A stretch of DNA of 21,880 bases from a virus: positions 1-21,880 of the IMG/VR virus record IMGVR_UViG_3300042474_001561; one strand, given 5' to 3'. The stretch's first letter is position 1; each line of letters begins with the position of its first letter. Positions 13,272-21,619 of the stretch are shown here, in pieces. The notes below the pieces were generated by a model. That model worked only from the letters and a program-made list of their open reading frames with translations, was not told the origin of the DNA and made no database searches. Made by a program: the position numbers and the translations under genes.

Positions 13272-15289
13272 TGACTAAGAATCTCGGCAAATCATACTCG
13301 CTCTGGTCACTTGCAGGCTGGTTTAAACCGGCTCCAACCAATCTCAGCAAGCAGGAACGGGAAACGGTTAACCGTATGCAGAATGGTCTGTCGTCACCAT
13401 TGCAGGGTGGGATGCAGGAGTATTACATGGGGCAGACGTCACGGAACTCGGACCCACAACAGCACTTTGGAGAAATGGAAGAAATGGCTGGGCACGAGAT
13501 TGTTGCTCCGGTTCTCGCCATTTACGCGGAAGAAGCGACGCAGCCAGACTCTTCAAACGGAAAGGTGATCTGGTACGAGTGTGATGATAGTGAGGTGGAG
13601 GAAGATCTCAACAAGATGCTGGAACGGGTCAATGCAGACGATGACGCCTATGCCATCCACTGGGACCTCGCTGCATTCGGTAACAGCTTTCGGCGGCTCC
13701 TGCGTACCGAGGCGAATGGTATCGAGCACATTGTACCGATCCCGGTTTCGCACATTCGCCGCATTTACGACCTCACTACCAAGCGCTTGCTGGGGTTTAA
13801 GTGGGCCGGGCACGAACCCATGCCTGAGCAAGCGGTTCGCCTGACCTCCGGCAGCAAGTCTGAGAACATTTTCCCACCTTGGGACTTTCTCCACTTCCGC
13901 CGCATTACCAGCCGAACAACCTCGGAGTCCGAGTACGGCACGTCCATGGTGGAGCACCTGTTCACGCTCTACCGTCGCATCAAGCTCTCGGTGGATCAAA
14001 TGGTAGTATACAGACTTCACGCCATGCCAAGCCGCTGGATTTGCTGGGTAGATACCGGCACACAGACAGCGGCAGAACAGTCGGATACGCTGACCATTTA
14101 TAGGAACTTCCTGCGATCCACCATGGCGCTCGATGAAAACAAGTTCGAAAGCCGGTTCAACCCACCGGCAATGGACTCCATCCTCTTTTTCCCGAAGCCA
14201 ACCGGCGACGAATCGAAGATTGATCAGATGCAGGGTACCAACGATGTGCCAGATGTGCCAGATATTGACCTGTTGACCAAGATGTTCTTCGGTGGTGCAC
14301 GCGTACCGCGCAGTTATGTTGGATTCGGCGAAGACGACGGAAGCCTTGCCAACAACTCCCTTGCCAGCAAGGATATTCGTTTTGCCCGGTTGATCCGGGT
14401 GCTCCGGCAGCCTGCCATCAGCGGATACGCCCGGCTGGCTGATATTCAGATGGTGCTCAAGGACAAGGACCCCAGCAAGTACAAGGTAACCGTGCAGATG
14501 AGCAGTATCTCCGCCATCGAGGATGAGGTGAAGGCCGCGACCATTTTGAAGCAGGCCGAGGTTGCCAACGTGGTCTCCGACATTTGTCAGAAGCTGACCA
14601 TTCCAAATAAGGAAATTATCGATCTCGTGTTCCGGGAGTACCTGCACGTTCCGCGCAAGTTTGCAGACGTGGCTAAACTGGCTGCCGCCGTGCAACAGGT
14701 GGTTGGCGGACCGGAGGGTGCTCCTGGAGGCGGCGGGGGCATGAGTGGGATGCCGATGGGAGGTGGTGGCGGAATTGGTGACGATCTTGGTCTCCCACCA
14801 GAAGAACCAGAGGGCGCTCCGGAGGTGGAGGTAGACGGTGACCAGCCACCGCCTATCGCCACGACCGGGCAGGAATCGGTAACGGCACTTCAGCACACTA
14901 TGCTACTGGAATTGCGCACGGCCATTAAGGGGAAGCACAAGCAGCTCATTCCGGAGATGAAGCGCCTCTCCAACACCATGCGGTCCCTGTATCGCATCCA
15001 CGCGACCGGGCGGGTTAGCCTCGTTGAAACCAGCCGAGTGCTACGATCCAAGGACGCCCTGCCGACTGGCAGACGTCTAACCGAAGGCGCGGACGCGTCC
15101 ACAATTTACAGTGGTACGGTTCTGACACCGGTTGGCCTCGCTGAGGCTGAGGGCAATACCACCGTGGCGGAGAGTCACCCCGCTGTAAAGGCCGTGCACG
15201 GGATGCGCAAGGCCGCGAGCGGATCGCAGCCGCTGACCGAGCAGGTCAAGGCGGGAAAGATTCGCGTTACCGCACAACTCCACGAATGA
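13271..15289 (+). CDS. portal protein (T4 gp20-like), 672 aa
   Basis: The portal is the dodecameric ring at the head vertex through which DNA is packaged and to which the tail attaches. Visible gp20-like features are EIVAPVLAIYAEEATQPD (about 76-93), a stem and wing region with NSFRRLLRTEANGIEHIVPIPVSHIRRIYD, FLHFRRITSRTTSESEYGTSMVE, and the crown part FNPPAMDSILFFPKPTGDES-KIDQMQG followed by LLTKMFFGGARVPRSYVGF. Length is slightly above the family's usual 500-550 residues because the C-terminus carries a Gly-rich linker (about 476-515) and an extra helical tail of about 150 residues. It shares a TAATG overlap with the gene before and is followed after 1 nt by the tail tube gene. Confidence 0.9.
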   Translation: MTKNLGKSYSLWSLAGWFKPAPTNLSKQERETVNRMQNGLSSPLQGGMQEYYMGQTSRNSDPQQHFGEMEEMAGHEIVAPVLAIYAEEATQPDSSNGKVIWYECDDSEVEEDLNKMLERVNADDDAYAIHWDLAAFGNSFRRLLRTEANGIEHIVPIPVSHIRRIYDLTTKRLLGFKWAGHEPMPEQAVRLTSGSKSENIFPPWDFLHFRRITSRTTSESEYGTSMVEHLFTLYRRIKLSVDQMVVYRLHAMPSRWICWVDTGTQTAAEQSDTLTIYRNFLRSTMALDENKFESRFNPPAMDSILFFPKPTGDESKIDQMQGTNDVPDVPDIDLLTKMFFGGARVPRSYVGFGEDDGSLANNSLASKDIRFARLIRVLRQPAISGYARLADIQMVLKDKDPSKYKVTVQMSSISAIEDEVKAATILKQAEVANVVSDICQKLTIPNKEIIDLVFREYLHVPRKFADVAKLAAAVQQVVGGPEGAPGGGGGMSGMPMGGGGGIGDDLGLPPEEPEGAPEVEVDGDQPPPIATTGQESVTALQHTMLLELRTAIKGKHKQLIPEMKRLSNTMRSLYRIHATGRVSLVETSRVLRSKDALPTGRRLTEGADASTIYSGTVLTPVGLAEAEGNTTVAESHPAVKAVHGMRKAASGSQPLTEQVKAGKIRVTAQLHE

Positions 15290-15290
15290 T

Positions 15291-15869
15291 ATGAGCGTCA
15301 AGTCTCCATATGGTGTTCTGGTGCCCGGCGCTGGTGGTAGGATTTTTGAACCAGCGTTGAAGCACCGGTTCGAGGTGGAATTCGAAAACATGGGTGGAAT
15401 TAAAGGGTGGGATGCCAATCAGGCGTGGGCGGTTCGCACCTTTAACCCCGGTGGATCTCAAATTGAGGCTGGAGTCGTGCAGGTGCTCAATCAGCAAATT
15501 CGATACCCAAAGAATCTGAGCGCCGGAGATGCGGCGGAATTGGAGTTGATCATGCTCGATGGCAGTACCGCACTGGACGTGATGTGGCGATGGCATATGG
15601 CGGTTGGCAATCGCAATCTGACAACAGGTGGAAGCATTGGTCTGCTAACCGATTCATCTTCAAACGGTATCGGGGGCAGTGCTACCGTATATGCCCTTGG
15701 GCCAGATGGTGCGACCAAGATCGGCGGATGGTTACTGGAGAACATTTGGCCATGTTCTATCATTGCTGGTACCTTCGACCAAAGCTCGGAGTCTGACCCG
15801 CTTGTTCACCGTGTTCGGTTCGAAGTAAATCGCGTCACCTTGCTTGGGCGCGGTGGGAGGTCGGTATGA
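15291..15869 (+). CDS. tail tube protein (T4 gp19-like), 192 aa
   Basis: gp19-like proteins stack as hexamers to form the inner tube of a contractile tail. The pattern is recognisable: LKHRFEVEFENMGG (about 23-36), a central strand-rich part with QVLNQQIRYPKNLSAGDAAELELIMLDG, then STALDVMWRWHMAVGN, the typical sALdalyrWhxxv segment, and GGWLLENIWPCSIIAGTFDQSSESDPLVHRVRFEVNRVTL, the usual ending WxlxgaWPxsidfgxldyssxexvexsvtlrydr. Length is normal for the family. The start lies 1 nt after the portal stop. No sheath gene is visible beside it, so the tail module is not in the standard order. Contractile tail type is inferred. Confidence 0.85.
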   Translation: MSVKSPYGVLVPGAGGRIFEPALKHRFEVEFENMGGIKGWDANQAWAVRTFNPGGSQIEAGVVQVLNQQIRYPKNLSAGDAAELELIMLDGSTALDVMWRWHMAVGNRNLTTGGSIGLLTDSSSNGIGGSATVYALGPDGATKIGGWLLENIWPCSIIAGTFDQSSESDPLVHRVRFEVNRVTLLGRGGRSV

Positions 15870-16012
15870 AGGCTGACCCGTCCTGCCACCCCGTATTTCC
15901 GAAGGAGCCGTCCGCTGTATATCGGTCGATGAAGCCGATACGGATGCGCATGCGCGTAGGCAAGCTGATTAAGGAGATTCGGCGCATCACGGCGGACCCG
16001 CCTCGGAAGTAG
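15866..16012 (+). CDS. small basic protein, 48 aa
   Basis: The ORF overlaps the tail tube stop as ATGA and encodes 48 residues with a strongly basic centre (KPIRMRMRVGKLIKEIRR), so it probably folds as a short amphipathic helix. The stop TAG lies 4 nt before the -35 box of promoter P4. It has no recognised family. Its coupling to the tube gene suggests a tail-related helper, for example an assembly factor; this is inference from position only. Confidence 0.5.
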   Translation: MKADPSCHPVFPKEPSAVYRSMKPIRMRMRVGKLIKEIRRITADPPRK

Positions 16013-16016
16013 GTAC

Positions 16017-16045
16017 TTGACAGGCGTTCGTTCTTCTGCTAAGGT
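16017..16045 (+). promoter_or_regulatory. promoter P4 (leaderless type)
   Basis: TTGACA at 16017-16022, a 17-nt spacer ending in TGC and TAAGGT at 16040-16045. ATG 16053 follows 7 nt later. The spacer is identical to that of promoter P5 except at its first base, far beyond what promoter function needs. Confidence 0.72.
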
Positions 16046-16052
16046 ATGCAGT

Positions 16053-16439
16053 ATGAACAAAACACTTCAAATCGCGCAGGAATTCAAGACACTCGCCGAA
16101 GCGGTTGCCGCAGCGGTCGCCAACCAATCACTCGATCTGAGCTACAACCCGGCAGAGGCTGCCCGCAAGGTGAAGGACTGCGACAGTGGATATCACCGGG
16201 ATCGTGGCGTTACCGCTGCCTTTCTCACTGATGACGGCGTCTATTACGTTTATGAGTCCGGCGGCATGAGCCTGCTACACAAATTCGAACCATTCATCTC
16301 CTGCCTGAGCGACAGCGGGTTCCACATTGCGCAGATTGCGCCGGGTCGCACGAGCATCGTGATCAGCGAGTTTGTTATCAAGAAGACTGCCGAAGGGCGC
16401 GACTTCTTTCGTGGTCACCCTGAATTCCTCGCCGCCTGA
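16053..16439 (+). CDS. hypothetical protein, 128 aa, leaderless
   Basis: The first gene after promoter P4; an upstream in-frame TTG at 16017 lies in the -35 box and is excluded. The product has an N-terminal amphipathic helix (MNKTLQIAQEFKTLAEAVAAAVANQ) and an alpha/beta remainder with GVTAAFLTDDGVYYVYESGG and APGRTSIVISEFVIKK, which looks like a small globular domain of strands. No catalytic motif or family is recognised. By analogy with the other leaderless first genes it is probably expressed strongly and early, but nothing in the sequence shows timing. Confidence 0.65.
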   Translation: MNKTLQIAQEFKTLAEAVAAAVANQSLDLSYNPAEAARKVKDCDSGYHRDRGVTAAFLTDDGVYYVYESGGMSLLHKFEPFISCLSDSGFHIAQIAPGRTSIVISEFVIKKTAEGRDFFRGHPEFLAA

Positions 16440-16450
16440 CCGTGACTAAC

Positions 16451-16459
16451 AGCATTCCT
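16451..16459 (+). promoter_or_regulatory. AGCATTCCT intercistronic motif
   Basis: Copy 4 of the nonamer, 6 nt before ATG 16466 and 11 nt after the upstream stop. Its position argues for ATG 16466 over the in-frame GTG at 16442. Confidence 0.5.
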
Positions 16460-16465
16460 CCGCGT

Positions 16466-16750
16466 ATGATTATTGCTATTGCAGATTCCAGCACCTCAAG
16501 CATCACGAACGGTGATGTTATCAATGGTGTTGTGCGGCATTGTTACACTCACGCCGATATTGATTCCAGTCATTGGTTGGCCGTAGTATACGACGACGGC
16601 TCCGACGAAACGTTAACTGCGAACATCCTGAACCGCATTCAGGCGCGTCATAACCCTCGCCGATTTACGCATTCTGGATTACTGCCGAGGTTAGCAAAGC
16701 TTCCGGATCGTCCCAACCGGTGGCTAACTCCAACCTATGCAAAAATCTAA
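16466..16750 (+). CDS. hypothetical protein, 94 aa
   Basis: The start is taken as ATG 16466 because the AGCATTCCT motif precedes it by 6 nt; GTG 16442 would add eight residues and place the motif inside the gene. The product has a strand-rich first half (MIIAIADSS, DVINGVVRHC, HWLAVVYDDGSDETL), suggestive of a small beta-barrel of the SH3 or Tudor kind, and a basic C-terminus (RIQARHNPRRF, RPNRWLTP). No known family is recognised. The stop overlaps the next start as TAATG, so it is coupled to the 410-aa gene. Confidence 0.55.
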   Translation: MIIAIADSSTSSITNGDVINGVVRHCYTHADIDSSHWLAVVYDDGSDETLTANILNRIQARHNPRRFTHSGLLPRLAKLPDRPNRWLTPTYAKI

Positions 16751-17982
16751 TGAAAAATGCCGTCGACGAGTACCAGAGACTGGTCTCCAAATCTCAGCAA
16801 GCGGGTTTGTCGATCCACAGGTACTGTATATCTGAGGGACGGGCGGGAACCTACGCCTCGGCGTTCTCCTACATTGCGTACTTGTCGAACCTCGCTGCAA
16901 CACTGCGCCGCTTAGGTATAATTGGTCGCAAAGAGGCAATGACACTTTCAACGATTAACTACGAGGCACAGGACAAGGTGATCGCGTACACGTTGTCGCA
17001 ACGCAAGCAACGGCGGAAGGATCGCATTGCCACAGTGGAGCGCATCTGCGCCAAGTTTCCGCAGGTGGTGAAGAATTCGTCACCGTGGTCGTTGAAGCTA
17101 TTGGTAGACCCGATCCCGCGAGAGCTATGGGAGTCCCACGTGTGGCAGGAGTCTGAGCTCGGCCTTCCCATGTGCGTTGAAGAGCGCGTTGAGGCACCAT
17201 TGCCAGTTTCCTTCGCGCCCGAAGGAGATGAGGTGATCTACACTGGTCATGGCCGGTCGGTGCGAGTAACATGCGACGACGACGTGGACGGTCACGTGTT
17301 CCAGCGCGTGAGGGAGGAGCACAAAGAATTTTGCCAGGAACCGTTTACGGTGAAGGAACTTGAGCAATTTCACCGGGAGCTGAAGATTCCGAACCATCGA
17401 GTAATACTGACACCGGACCTCGGTCACGGCCCCCTGCACGTGCTGATCAGTTGCTGCGCGGAACCAGAGCCGGAAAAGCCAGTCTCGAACCCTCCAAACT
17501 CCAGCGAGCGGTTCCACGAGCTGCGTGACTCTCTGACCGAGGACTATAGTAACCTTTCCATGCACATGGAAGGAGGTATCCTGCCACCGGAGGTTTCCAA
17601 GCTTATATTTGGTAACTGGTACGGAGACTTTACTCCCGCGCCGAAGCACCCCTCGCGAGCTACCGCAACACGACGCGTGCCGGAACCGAAGCCTGCGAGG
17701 CCGGAACCGAAGCCTGCGAAGCTGGCACCAACCAGCCTGCCTGCGTTTCAACCATCATCAGCTGGAATCAACAACCAAAAGGTGCAAGCCGTGGCGTGGG
17801 TTCTTGGGCGCATCAACACACTGACGCAACAGCTTCTAAACATTCCCGGTACCGTGCTGGAGGAGGTTACATTCCACCCCGGAGACTTTGAACGCATGCA
17901 GGCGTTGTCCGTCTCCGCCTCCGACACGCTCACCAAGTTTGATGCCATTCTTGCTACCGTTCGAAACTTTCATAACCAATGA
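16750..17982 (+). CDS. hypothetical protein with Pro-rich linker, 410 aa
   Basis: ATG 16750 overlaps the upstream stop (TAATG). The protein shows three parts. Residues about 1-140 are helical and basic (QRKQRRKDRIATVERICAKF). The middle, to about 300, is mixed alpha/beta with an acidic patch (TCDDDVDGHVFQRVREEHKEF) and PDLGHGPLHVLISC. Then comes a Pro-rich linker with a tandem RPEPKPA repeat (about 311-324), encoded by a near-exact 21-nt duplication at 17680-17721. The C-terminal 80 residues are helical. No catalytic motif or family is recognised. Place in the genome, between tail and terminase genes, permits a virion or scaffold role, but this is only position. Confidence 0.65.
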   Translation: MKNAVDEYQRLVSKSQQAGLSIHRYCISEGRAGTYASAFSYIAYLSNLAATLRRLGIIGRKEAMTLSTINYEAQDKVIAYTLSQRKQRRKDRIATVERICAKFPQVVKNSSPWSLKLLVDPIPRELWESHVWQESELGLPMCVEERVEAPLPVSFAPEGDEVIYTGHGRSVRVTCDDDVDGHVFQRVREEHKEFCQEPFTVKELEQFHRELKIPNHRVILTPDLGHGPLHVLISCCAEPEPEKPVSNPPNSSERFHELRDSLTEDYSNLSMHMEGGILPPEVSKLIFGNWYGDFTPAPKHPSRATATRRVPEPKPARPEPKPAKLAPTSLPAFQPSSAGINNQKVQAVAWVLGRINTLTQQLLNIPGTVLEEVTFHPGDFERMQALSVSASDTLTKFDAILATVRNFHNQ

Positions 17983-18137
17983 GTGTTCGCCGTCATAAAG
18001 CTGTGAAGGCGTGCCAACGAGCTGAACGGGCCGAAAGCATCCGCTTCTGGTTGTCCCGGCTCCGTCCACTGGATTACGTGCTGATGCTCTTTTTCCTGCT
18101 CGGCGTTGTCATGATCGTTTACTGCCTCCTCCGGTAA
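17979..18137 (+). CDS. small single-pass membrane protein, 52 aa
   Basis: The ORF overlaps the preceding stop as ATGA. Residues 1-30 are basic (RRHKAVKACQRAERAESIR); residues about 33-51 (YVLMLFFLLGVVMIVYCLL) form one transmembrane segment near the C-terminus, giving an N-in, tail-anchored type topology by the positive-inside rule. No known family is recognised. It could be a small phage membrane effector or lysis accessory. An AGCATTCCT motif follows its stop by 3 nt. Confidence 0.55.
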   Translation: MSVRRHKAVKACQRAERAESIRFWLSRLRPLDYVLMLFFLLGVVMIVYCLLR

Positions 18138-18140
18138 CAT

Positions 18141-18149
18141 AGCATTCCT
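18141..18149 (+). promoter_or_regulatory. AGCATTCCT intercistronic motif
   Basis: Copy 5 of the nonamer, 3 nt after the upstream stop and 8 nt before ATG 18158. The downstream gene has no Shine-Dalgarno sequence. Confidence 0.5.
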
Positions 18150-18157
18150 ACAGATCT

Positions 18158-18430
18158 ATGAATCGCCCAAATCTCACCGCCAACGCCGCCGTCCGCCAAG
18201 CCGGAATGACCGTATCTGGCTACCTCGCATCTGCCATCGAGTCCATCGACGGGCAGTTTGGTGCTGGATACGCCACATCAAACCCAGCACTGGTTGCCGC
18301 TTTTATCCATGCAGCCACACTGGACTTTAACAACTGCGCGATGCACAGCGTTCTCGGCGAGATTGCCGATGCCATCAGCGAACTGGCGCATCGCATTGGC
18401 GAACCGGCAGACACCGCAGCTGTCGCCTAG
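18158..18430 (+). CDS. hypothetical protein, 90 aa
   Basis: The 90-residue product is Ala-rich and mainly helical, with VRQAGMTVSGYLASAIESID near the start and EIADAISELAHRIGEPAD near the end. It has no charged catalytic cluster and no membrane segment, and no family is recognised. It closes the plus-strand operon: its stop TAG and the terminase stop TAG on the other strand share the palindrome CTAG at 18427-18430, so the two transcription units converge with no terminator space between them. Confidence 0.6.
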   Translation: MNRPNLTANAAVRQAGMTVSGYLASAIESIDGQFGAGYATSNPALVAAFIHAATLDFNNCAMHSVLGEIADAISELAHRIGEPADTAAVA

Positions 18431-20493
18431 ATCGTGTGCACGGGGTCCGGCTTCCGAACGAACTCGCTTGGCCACGCGTCCACCGCCGGGTCTGATATGC
18501 GCCGGATCGCTTCGGACCGCTGTGCCAGCGTATAATCATCCATCTTGACGCTATCGTCTTGACTGGCATTGAATACCGCACCACAAATGCCGTCTGCAAG
18601 ATCCTTGCTGCCCTGGAGGTTAAGAAGCTGGACGCCGTTATGAATCACTCGGATGAACTGGTCCGGATGGTCGATTTTATCGGGCCGGTCCTCAAGGTGT
18701 TCTAGCTCGGTCATGAGGTAGTCATGTCGGAACATGCTGAACCGACCCTCATCGAAGGTTTGCTTGAGCTGCACGTACTGATCCTTCTTCCGGTCCACGG
18801 AGGTGTAGCAGGTCTTGAACCCGTTGCTTTCGAGAATGTTCCGCATCTCTAGTGACATGGCAGCTAAGTCGCAGCTAACCATCTTGATGTCGAAGTTGCG
18901 CTTCTTGAGCCACCATATGAACTCCCGGATACGCCCGAAGTCGATTGGGTCGGAACCGGAGGCACTACGGATCACCCGAAACGCTATGTCGAGTTCGAAC
19001 ACTGGTCGCATGGACTTAACGACCCGGTGCGTCAACCTGTCGATGACGTCCGTTTCCGCGTTACCGGTTGGGTGAATCATGGCAAACCCAAGGGCATCCA
19101 TGGCCCCGGATGCCATATCAAGATGAATGAACCGCCCGGCGTCCGGGTGTCTTCTGGGAACGATACGGGACGAACGGCGCTGAAGCAACCGTTCGAGGTT
19201 TACGAAGTCCGAAATCTGGCTGGATGTGGATCGGACGCTAAGTGGGATGGAGTCCGTACGCATCGGATCAGCCAGTTCGTCCGATATGGAGTTCAAGATT
19301 GGCAGGGTGCTGGCAAACAGCTTGGATACGCGACCCGTACTGATTCCGGCTAGGTCACGGATGGAGCCGGGCAGGTCGCGCTCAAACTCCGGGCGATGTT
19401 CGACGGGCGGAAACAGAAGCCGTGACGGCGGCACGTCGAGCGCCAACGTGGGGTCGTCAATGATCCTTGGCGGCACGATGGCATCCCCTATATCTACGGT
19501 GAACGTCTTGCCGCAGTACGACATCTTAACCGGGCCAACCACCTCCCACCATGCGAAGTCATATACTCGGACCTTAGGGTCATTGCGATACTTGCGGACG
19601 TATTCTACGAGGAAGTCATCTTCGGACTTGGCCGATGACATGAGGATAAGCAATCCGGGGTGGCTGGCCCCTGTCACCTCGCCCTTATCTCGCTTGAACC
19701 GGGAGGTAATACGGCGCTGAATAGCCTCAACCAGCTCGTGGGCAGCCTTGGCAGCATCCTTTTCCAGCCGGAAGTTTACCTCGTCCACGCAGCTAACCAG
19801 TACGTTACGCCCCAACGCCTCATGAATTTTGGAACCAGCCTCAATAGCAAGGTTACCGGCAATGTCCACGCGCATACCGGAGAATTTCTGGTCCAGCCGG
19901 GTAATGGATCGCTCCCGGAAGAACGGACTAAGCCGCATGAACCGGATGGCGTCCGCAAAGGTGCCATCCTTGACCTGTTCCTGCGTCACCGAAAAGAAGC
20001 TGTAGGTAATAGCGGACGCAGCGGACAACCCGAAGTACTGTACAGGGTTGCGCAGACATAGGGCGTACGCCAGCCGATAGAGCAGGACGACCGACGCCAT
20101 GAAGCTCTTACCTAAACCAATGGCACCGGTCAGTACCAGCTGTTGCACCTGTGAATCCGGGCCGAAGTCCCGCAGGAGCATTTCCCGCCACTTGGGGTAA
20201 AGGCCGTCCTGCCCGTTATCTGGGTCGGACCGACATGCCACGCCGAGGTAATAGTCGTCCTCGATGAACTCCTTCATTGTTGGCGGAGTGCGCAGGAAGT
20301 CGGCGGCGTTTAGCTCGTGGAGCAGCGGGGAGGTACCATCACCCTCGAACTGATGGAGGATGCGGGCAATGAGAGCCTTGGCATCCTGCGACGGCATATA
20401 TCCACACTCGGCCAGCAGTTCGGCTGCTACCCGTTCCCGTTCCAGCGTTGCTTTGTCGGCTACGGATTCGATCCGATCAAGAACGCACCTCAC
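18427..20493 (-). CDS. terminase large subunit, 688 aa
   Basis: TerL is the ATPase motor and nuclease that packages DNA through the portal. The ATPase half shows Walker A GAIGLGKS (residues 123-130), Walker B with catalytic Glu in NVLVSCVDEVNF (230-241; D237, E238) and a coupling segment LLILMSSAKSEDDFL (281-295). The RNase H-like nuclease half shows the three acidic positions: D459 in FIHLDMASG, D542 in MVSCDLAAMS and D631/D634 in SKDLADGICGAV. Length is within the range of large-phage TerL (about 600-750). The start is GTG 20493, since an in-frame TAA lies just upstream; no Shine-Dalgarno sequence is seen. It lies on the strand opposite to the portal and tail genes, 41 nt after the endolysin. 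Confidence 0.92.
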   Translation of the reverse strand: MRCVLDRIESVADKATLERERVAAELLAECGYMPSQDAKALIARILHQFEGDGTSPLLHELNAADFLRTPPTMKEFIEDDYYLGVACRSDPDNGQDGLYPKWREMLLRDFGPDSQVQQLVLTGAIGLGKSFMASVVLLYRLAYALCLRNPVQYFGLSAASAITYSFFSVTQEQVKDGTFADAIRFMRLSPFFRERSITRLDQKFSGMRVDIAGNLAIEAGSKIHEALGRNVLVSCVDEVNFRLEKDAAKAAHELVEAIQRRITSRFKRDKGEVTGASHPGLLILMSSAKSEDDFLVEYVRKYRNDPKVRVYDFAWWEVVGPVKMSYCGKTFTVDIGDAIVPPRIIDDPTLALDVPPSRLLFPPVEHRPEFERDLPGSIRDLAGISTGRVSKLFASTLPILNSISDELADPMRTDSIPLSVRSTSSQISDFVNLERLLQRRSSRIVPRRHPDAGRFIHLDMASGAMDALGFAMIHPTGNAETDVIDRLTHRVVKSMRPVFELDIAFRVIRSASGSDPIDFGRIREFIWWLKKRNFDIKMVSCDLAAMSLEMRNILESNGFKTCYTSVDRKKDQYVQLKQTFDEGRFSMFRHDYLMTELEHLEDRPDKIDHPDQFIRVIHNGVQLLNLQGSKDLADGICGAVFNASQDDSVKMDDYTLAQRSEAIRRISDPAVDAWPSEFVRKPDPVHTI

Positions 20494-20534
20494 ATCTTAA
20501 ACCGTTCAACGGCCTAAAACAGCACCCGCATGGT

Positions 20535-21491
20535 CTACAACGGCGAACGGTGAACTGCAGGCATTCCGGCAAACCCACACGTAGCACGGATGGCGAGCAG
20601 ATGCTGCTGGAATGCCGGGCCGGGATCATTCTTGCGCTGCGTAATTCTGTCGTGACCAGTCACGTCACGCAGTCCGTAATGCACGACCAGCAGCTTGCTG
20701 AGCGCCAGCACCGAGGCGATCTGTGCCGGATAGAAAATCTCCCACTCATCCCCGCCGTTCTGTTTTCCCGACCAATGAGTAGAGAGAAGAGTGGCGAAGC
20801 CGGGGACGTTTTTGCGCCCCCACCCGAATGCTCCCTTGGAGTCGCCCAGGTTGGCGATCTCGATTCCGATGGCTTCATCGTTGCCACCTTTACCGTTGGA
20901 GGAACTGTAAAGTATGCCGGTCGTGGGATCGACCCACTGGCTCCTGCCCGCATGGGATGCTTTCTGATTGCAGGGAACGTGCTGCACGATTGTTCCGTCG
21001 CGGTCCACGGTGAAATGTGCCGAGACGCCTCGCGCCTTCATAACGTCCACGGTACCGTCGACGTCCTTGATGAAGTCGCCGTTCAGATCTCCGTCACCAT
21101 CCGCACCCCCGGTGAAATGCTCGACAAGGTAGCGCGGCTTCAGAGGGCCTCCCCCAGGAAGCGGCTGACGCCACACACCAACGAGCCAATGATCGGACCC
21201 CATGTTCAACCCTCCGGGAGTCAGGACCGGCGCGGGCGTGTTACCATGTGGAGCTTCAGTGGGAGCTTCTTTTCCTGCAATCGCCGCCTGCAGACGACCC
21301 TCCGACAGCACGCCCCACCTTCCATCTACATCGTTACCTACGAACCCGAGGACGGCCTGCACGAGCTTGATCGTTGCCCTGTCGGCCTGGTTGAGGGCCG
21401 TGCGTGACTTCCTCCCGAAGTCGTTGTCGACCTTGAAAGGGTAAACTCCTGCGTCTTTCAGGACTTGTTGGATGCGTTCGATTTTGGTCAT
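20535..21491 (-). CDS. endolysin: N-acetylmuramoyl-L-alanine amidase with peptidoglycan-binding domain, 318 aa
   Basis: The enzyme should cut the amide bond between muramic acid and the stem peptide at lysis. Residues about 1-75 form a PG_binding_1-like domain (IERIQQVLKDAGVYPFKVDN, then FGRKSRTALNQ and DGRWGVLSEGRLQAA). A Pro-rich linker leads to an Amidase_2 domain from about residue 100. Zinc-ligand candidates are the His of LVEHFTGG, the His of VTGHDRITQRKNDPGPAF and the Asp of DPGP, with Lys of QRKNDPGP as the catalytic lysine, as in AmpD-type enzymes; SAHFTVDRDGTIVQHV is the usual core strand pair. No signal peptide is present, so a holin would be needed. It is co-directional with the terminase and follows a small ORF by 15 nt. 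Confidence 0.92.
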   Translation of the reverse strand: MTKIERIQQVLKDAGVYPFKVDNDFGRKSRTALNQADRATIKLVQAVLGFVGNDVDGRWGVLSEGRLQAAIAGKEAPTEAPHGNTPAPVLTPGGLNMGSDHWLVGVWRQPLPGGGPLKPRYLVEHFTGGADGDGDLNGDFIKDVDGTVDVMKARGVSAHFTVDRDGTIVQHVPCNQKASHAGRSQWVDPTTGILYSSSNGKGGNDEAIGIEIANLGDSKGAFGWGRKNVPGFATLLSTHWSGKQNGGDEWEIFYPAQIASVLALSKLLVVHYGLRDVTGHDRITQRKNDPGPAFQQHLLAIRATCGFAGMPAVHRSPL

Positions 21492-21506
21492 AATAATATA
21501 CGTAGT

Positions 21507-21602
21507 CTACCGGGGCTGCTCATAGGTCAGGTAAGCGATACAGCGTTCACGGGCGGTGATGCTGGGTGCCGAAAACAGCTCGGTATTGTCAAGGTTGCCC
21601 AT
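21507..21602 (-). CDS. small ORF upstream of the endolysin, 31 aa
   Basis: A 31-residue frame (MGNLDNTELFSAPSITARER and eleven more) ends 15 nt before the endolysin start, on the same strand. Its composition looks protein-like, with a charged helix SITARERCIAYLTYEQ. A weak GGGA precedes the ATG. It would be the first gene of the minus-strand unit small ORF, endolysin, terminase. No family is recognised. The promoter of this unit would have to lie in 21603-21655, which overlaps the divergent promoter P5. Confidence 0.4.
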   Translation of the reverse strand: MGNLDNTELFSAPSITARERCIAYLTYEQPR

Positions 21603-21619
21603 ATTCCCAAGAACGCAAC

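Noticed and set aside
13553-14896. 447-codon minus-strand frame opposite the portal gene
   Set aside because: The portal frame has family motifs throughout; the antisense frame is open only because of the codon use of the sense gene.
21489-21510. TATATTATT just before the endolysin start as a leaderless promoter
   Set aside because: No acceptable -35 lies 16-18 nt upstream and the distance to the ATG is only about 3 nt, unlike the five supported promoters.
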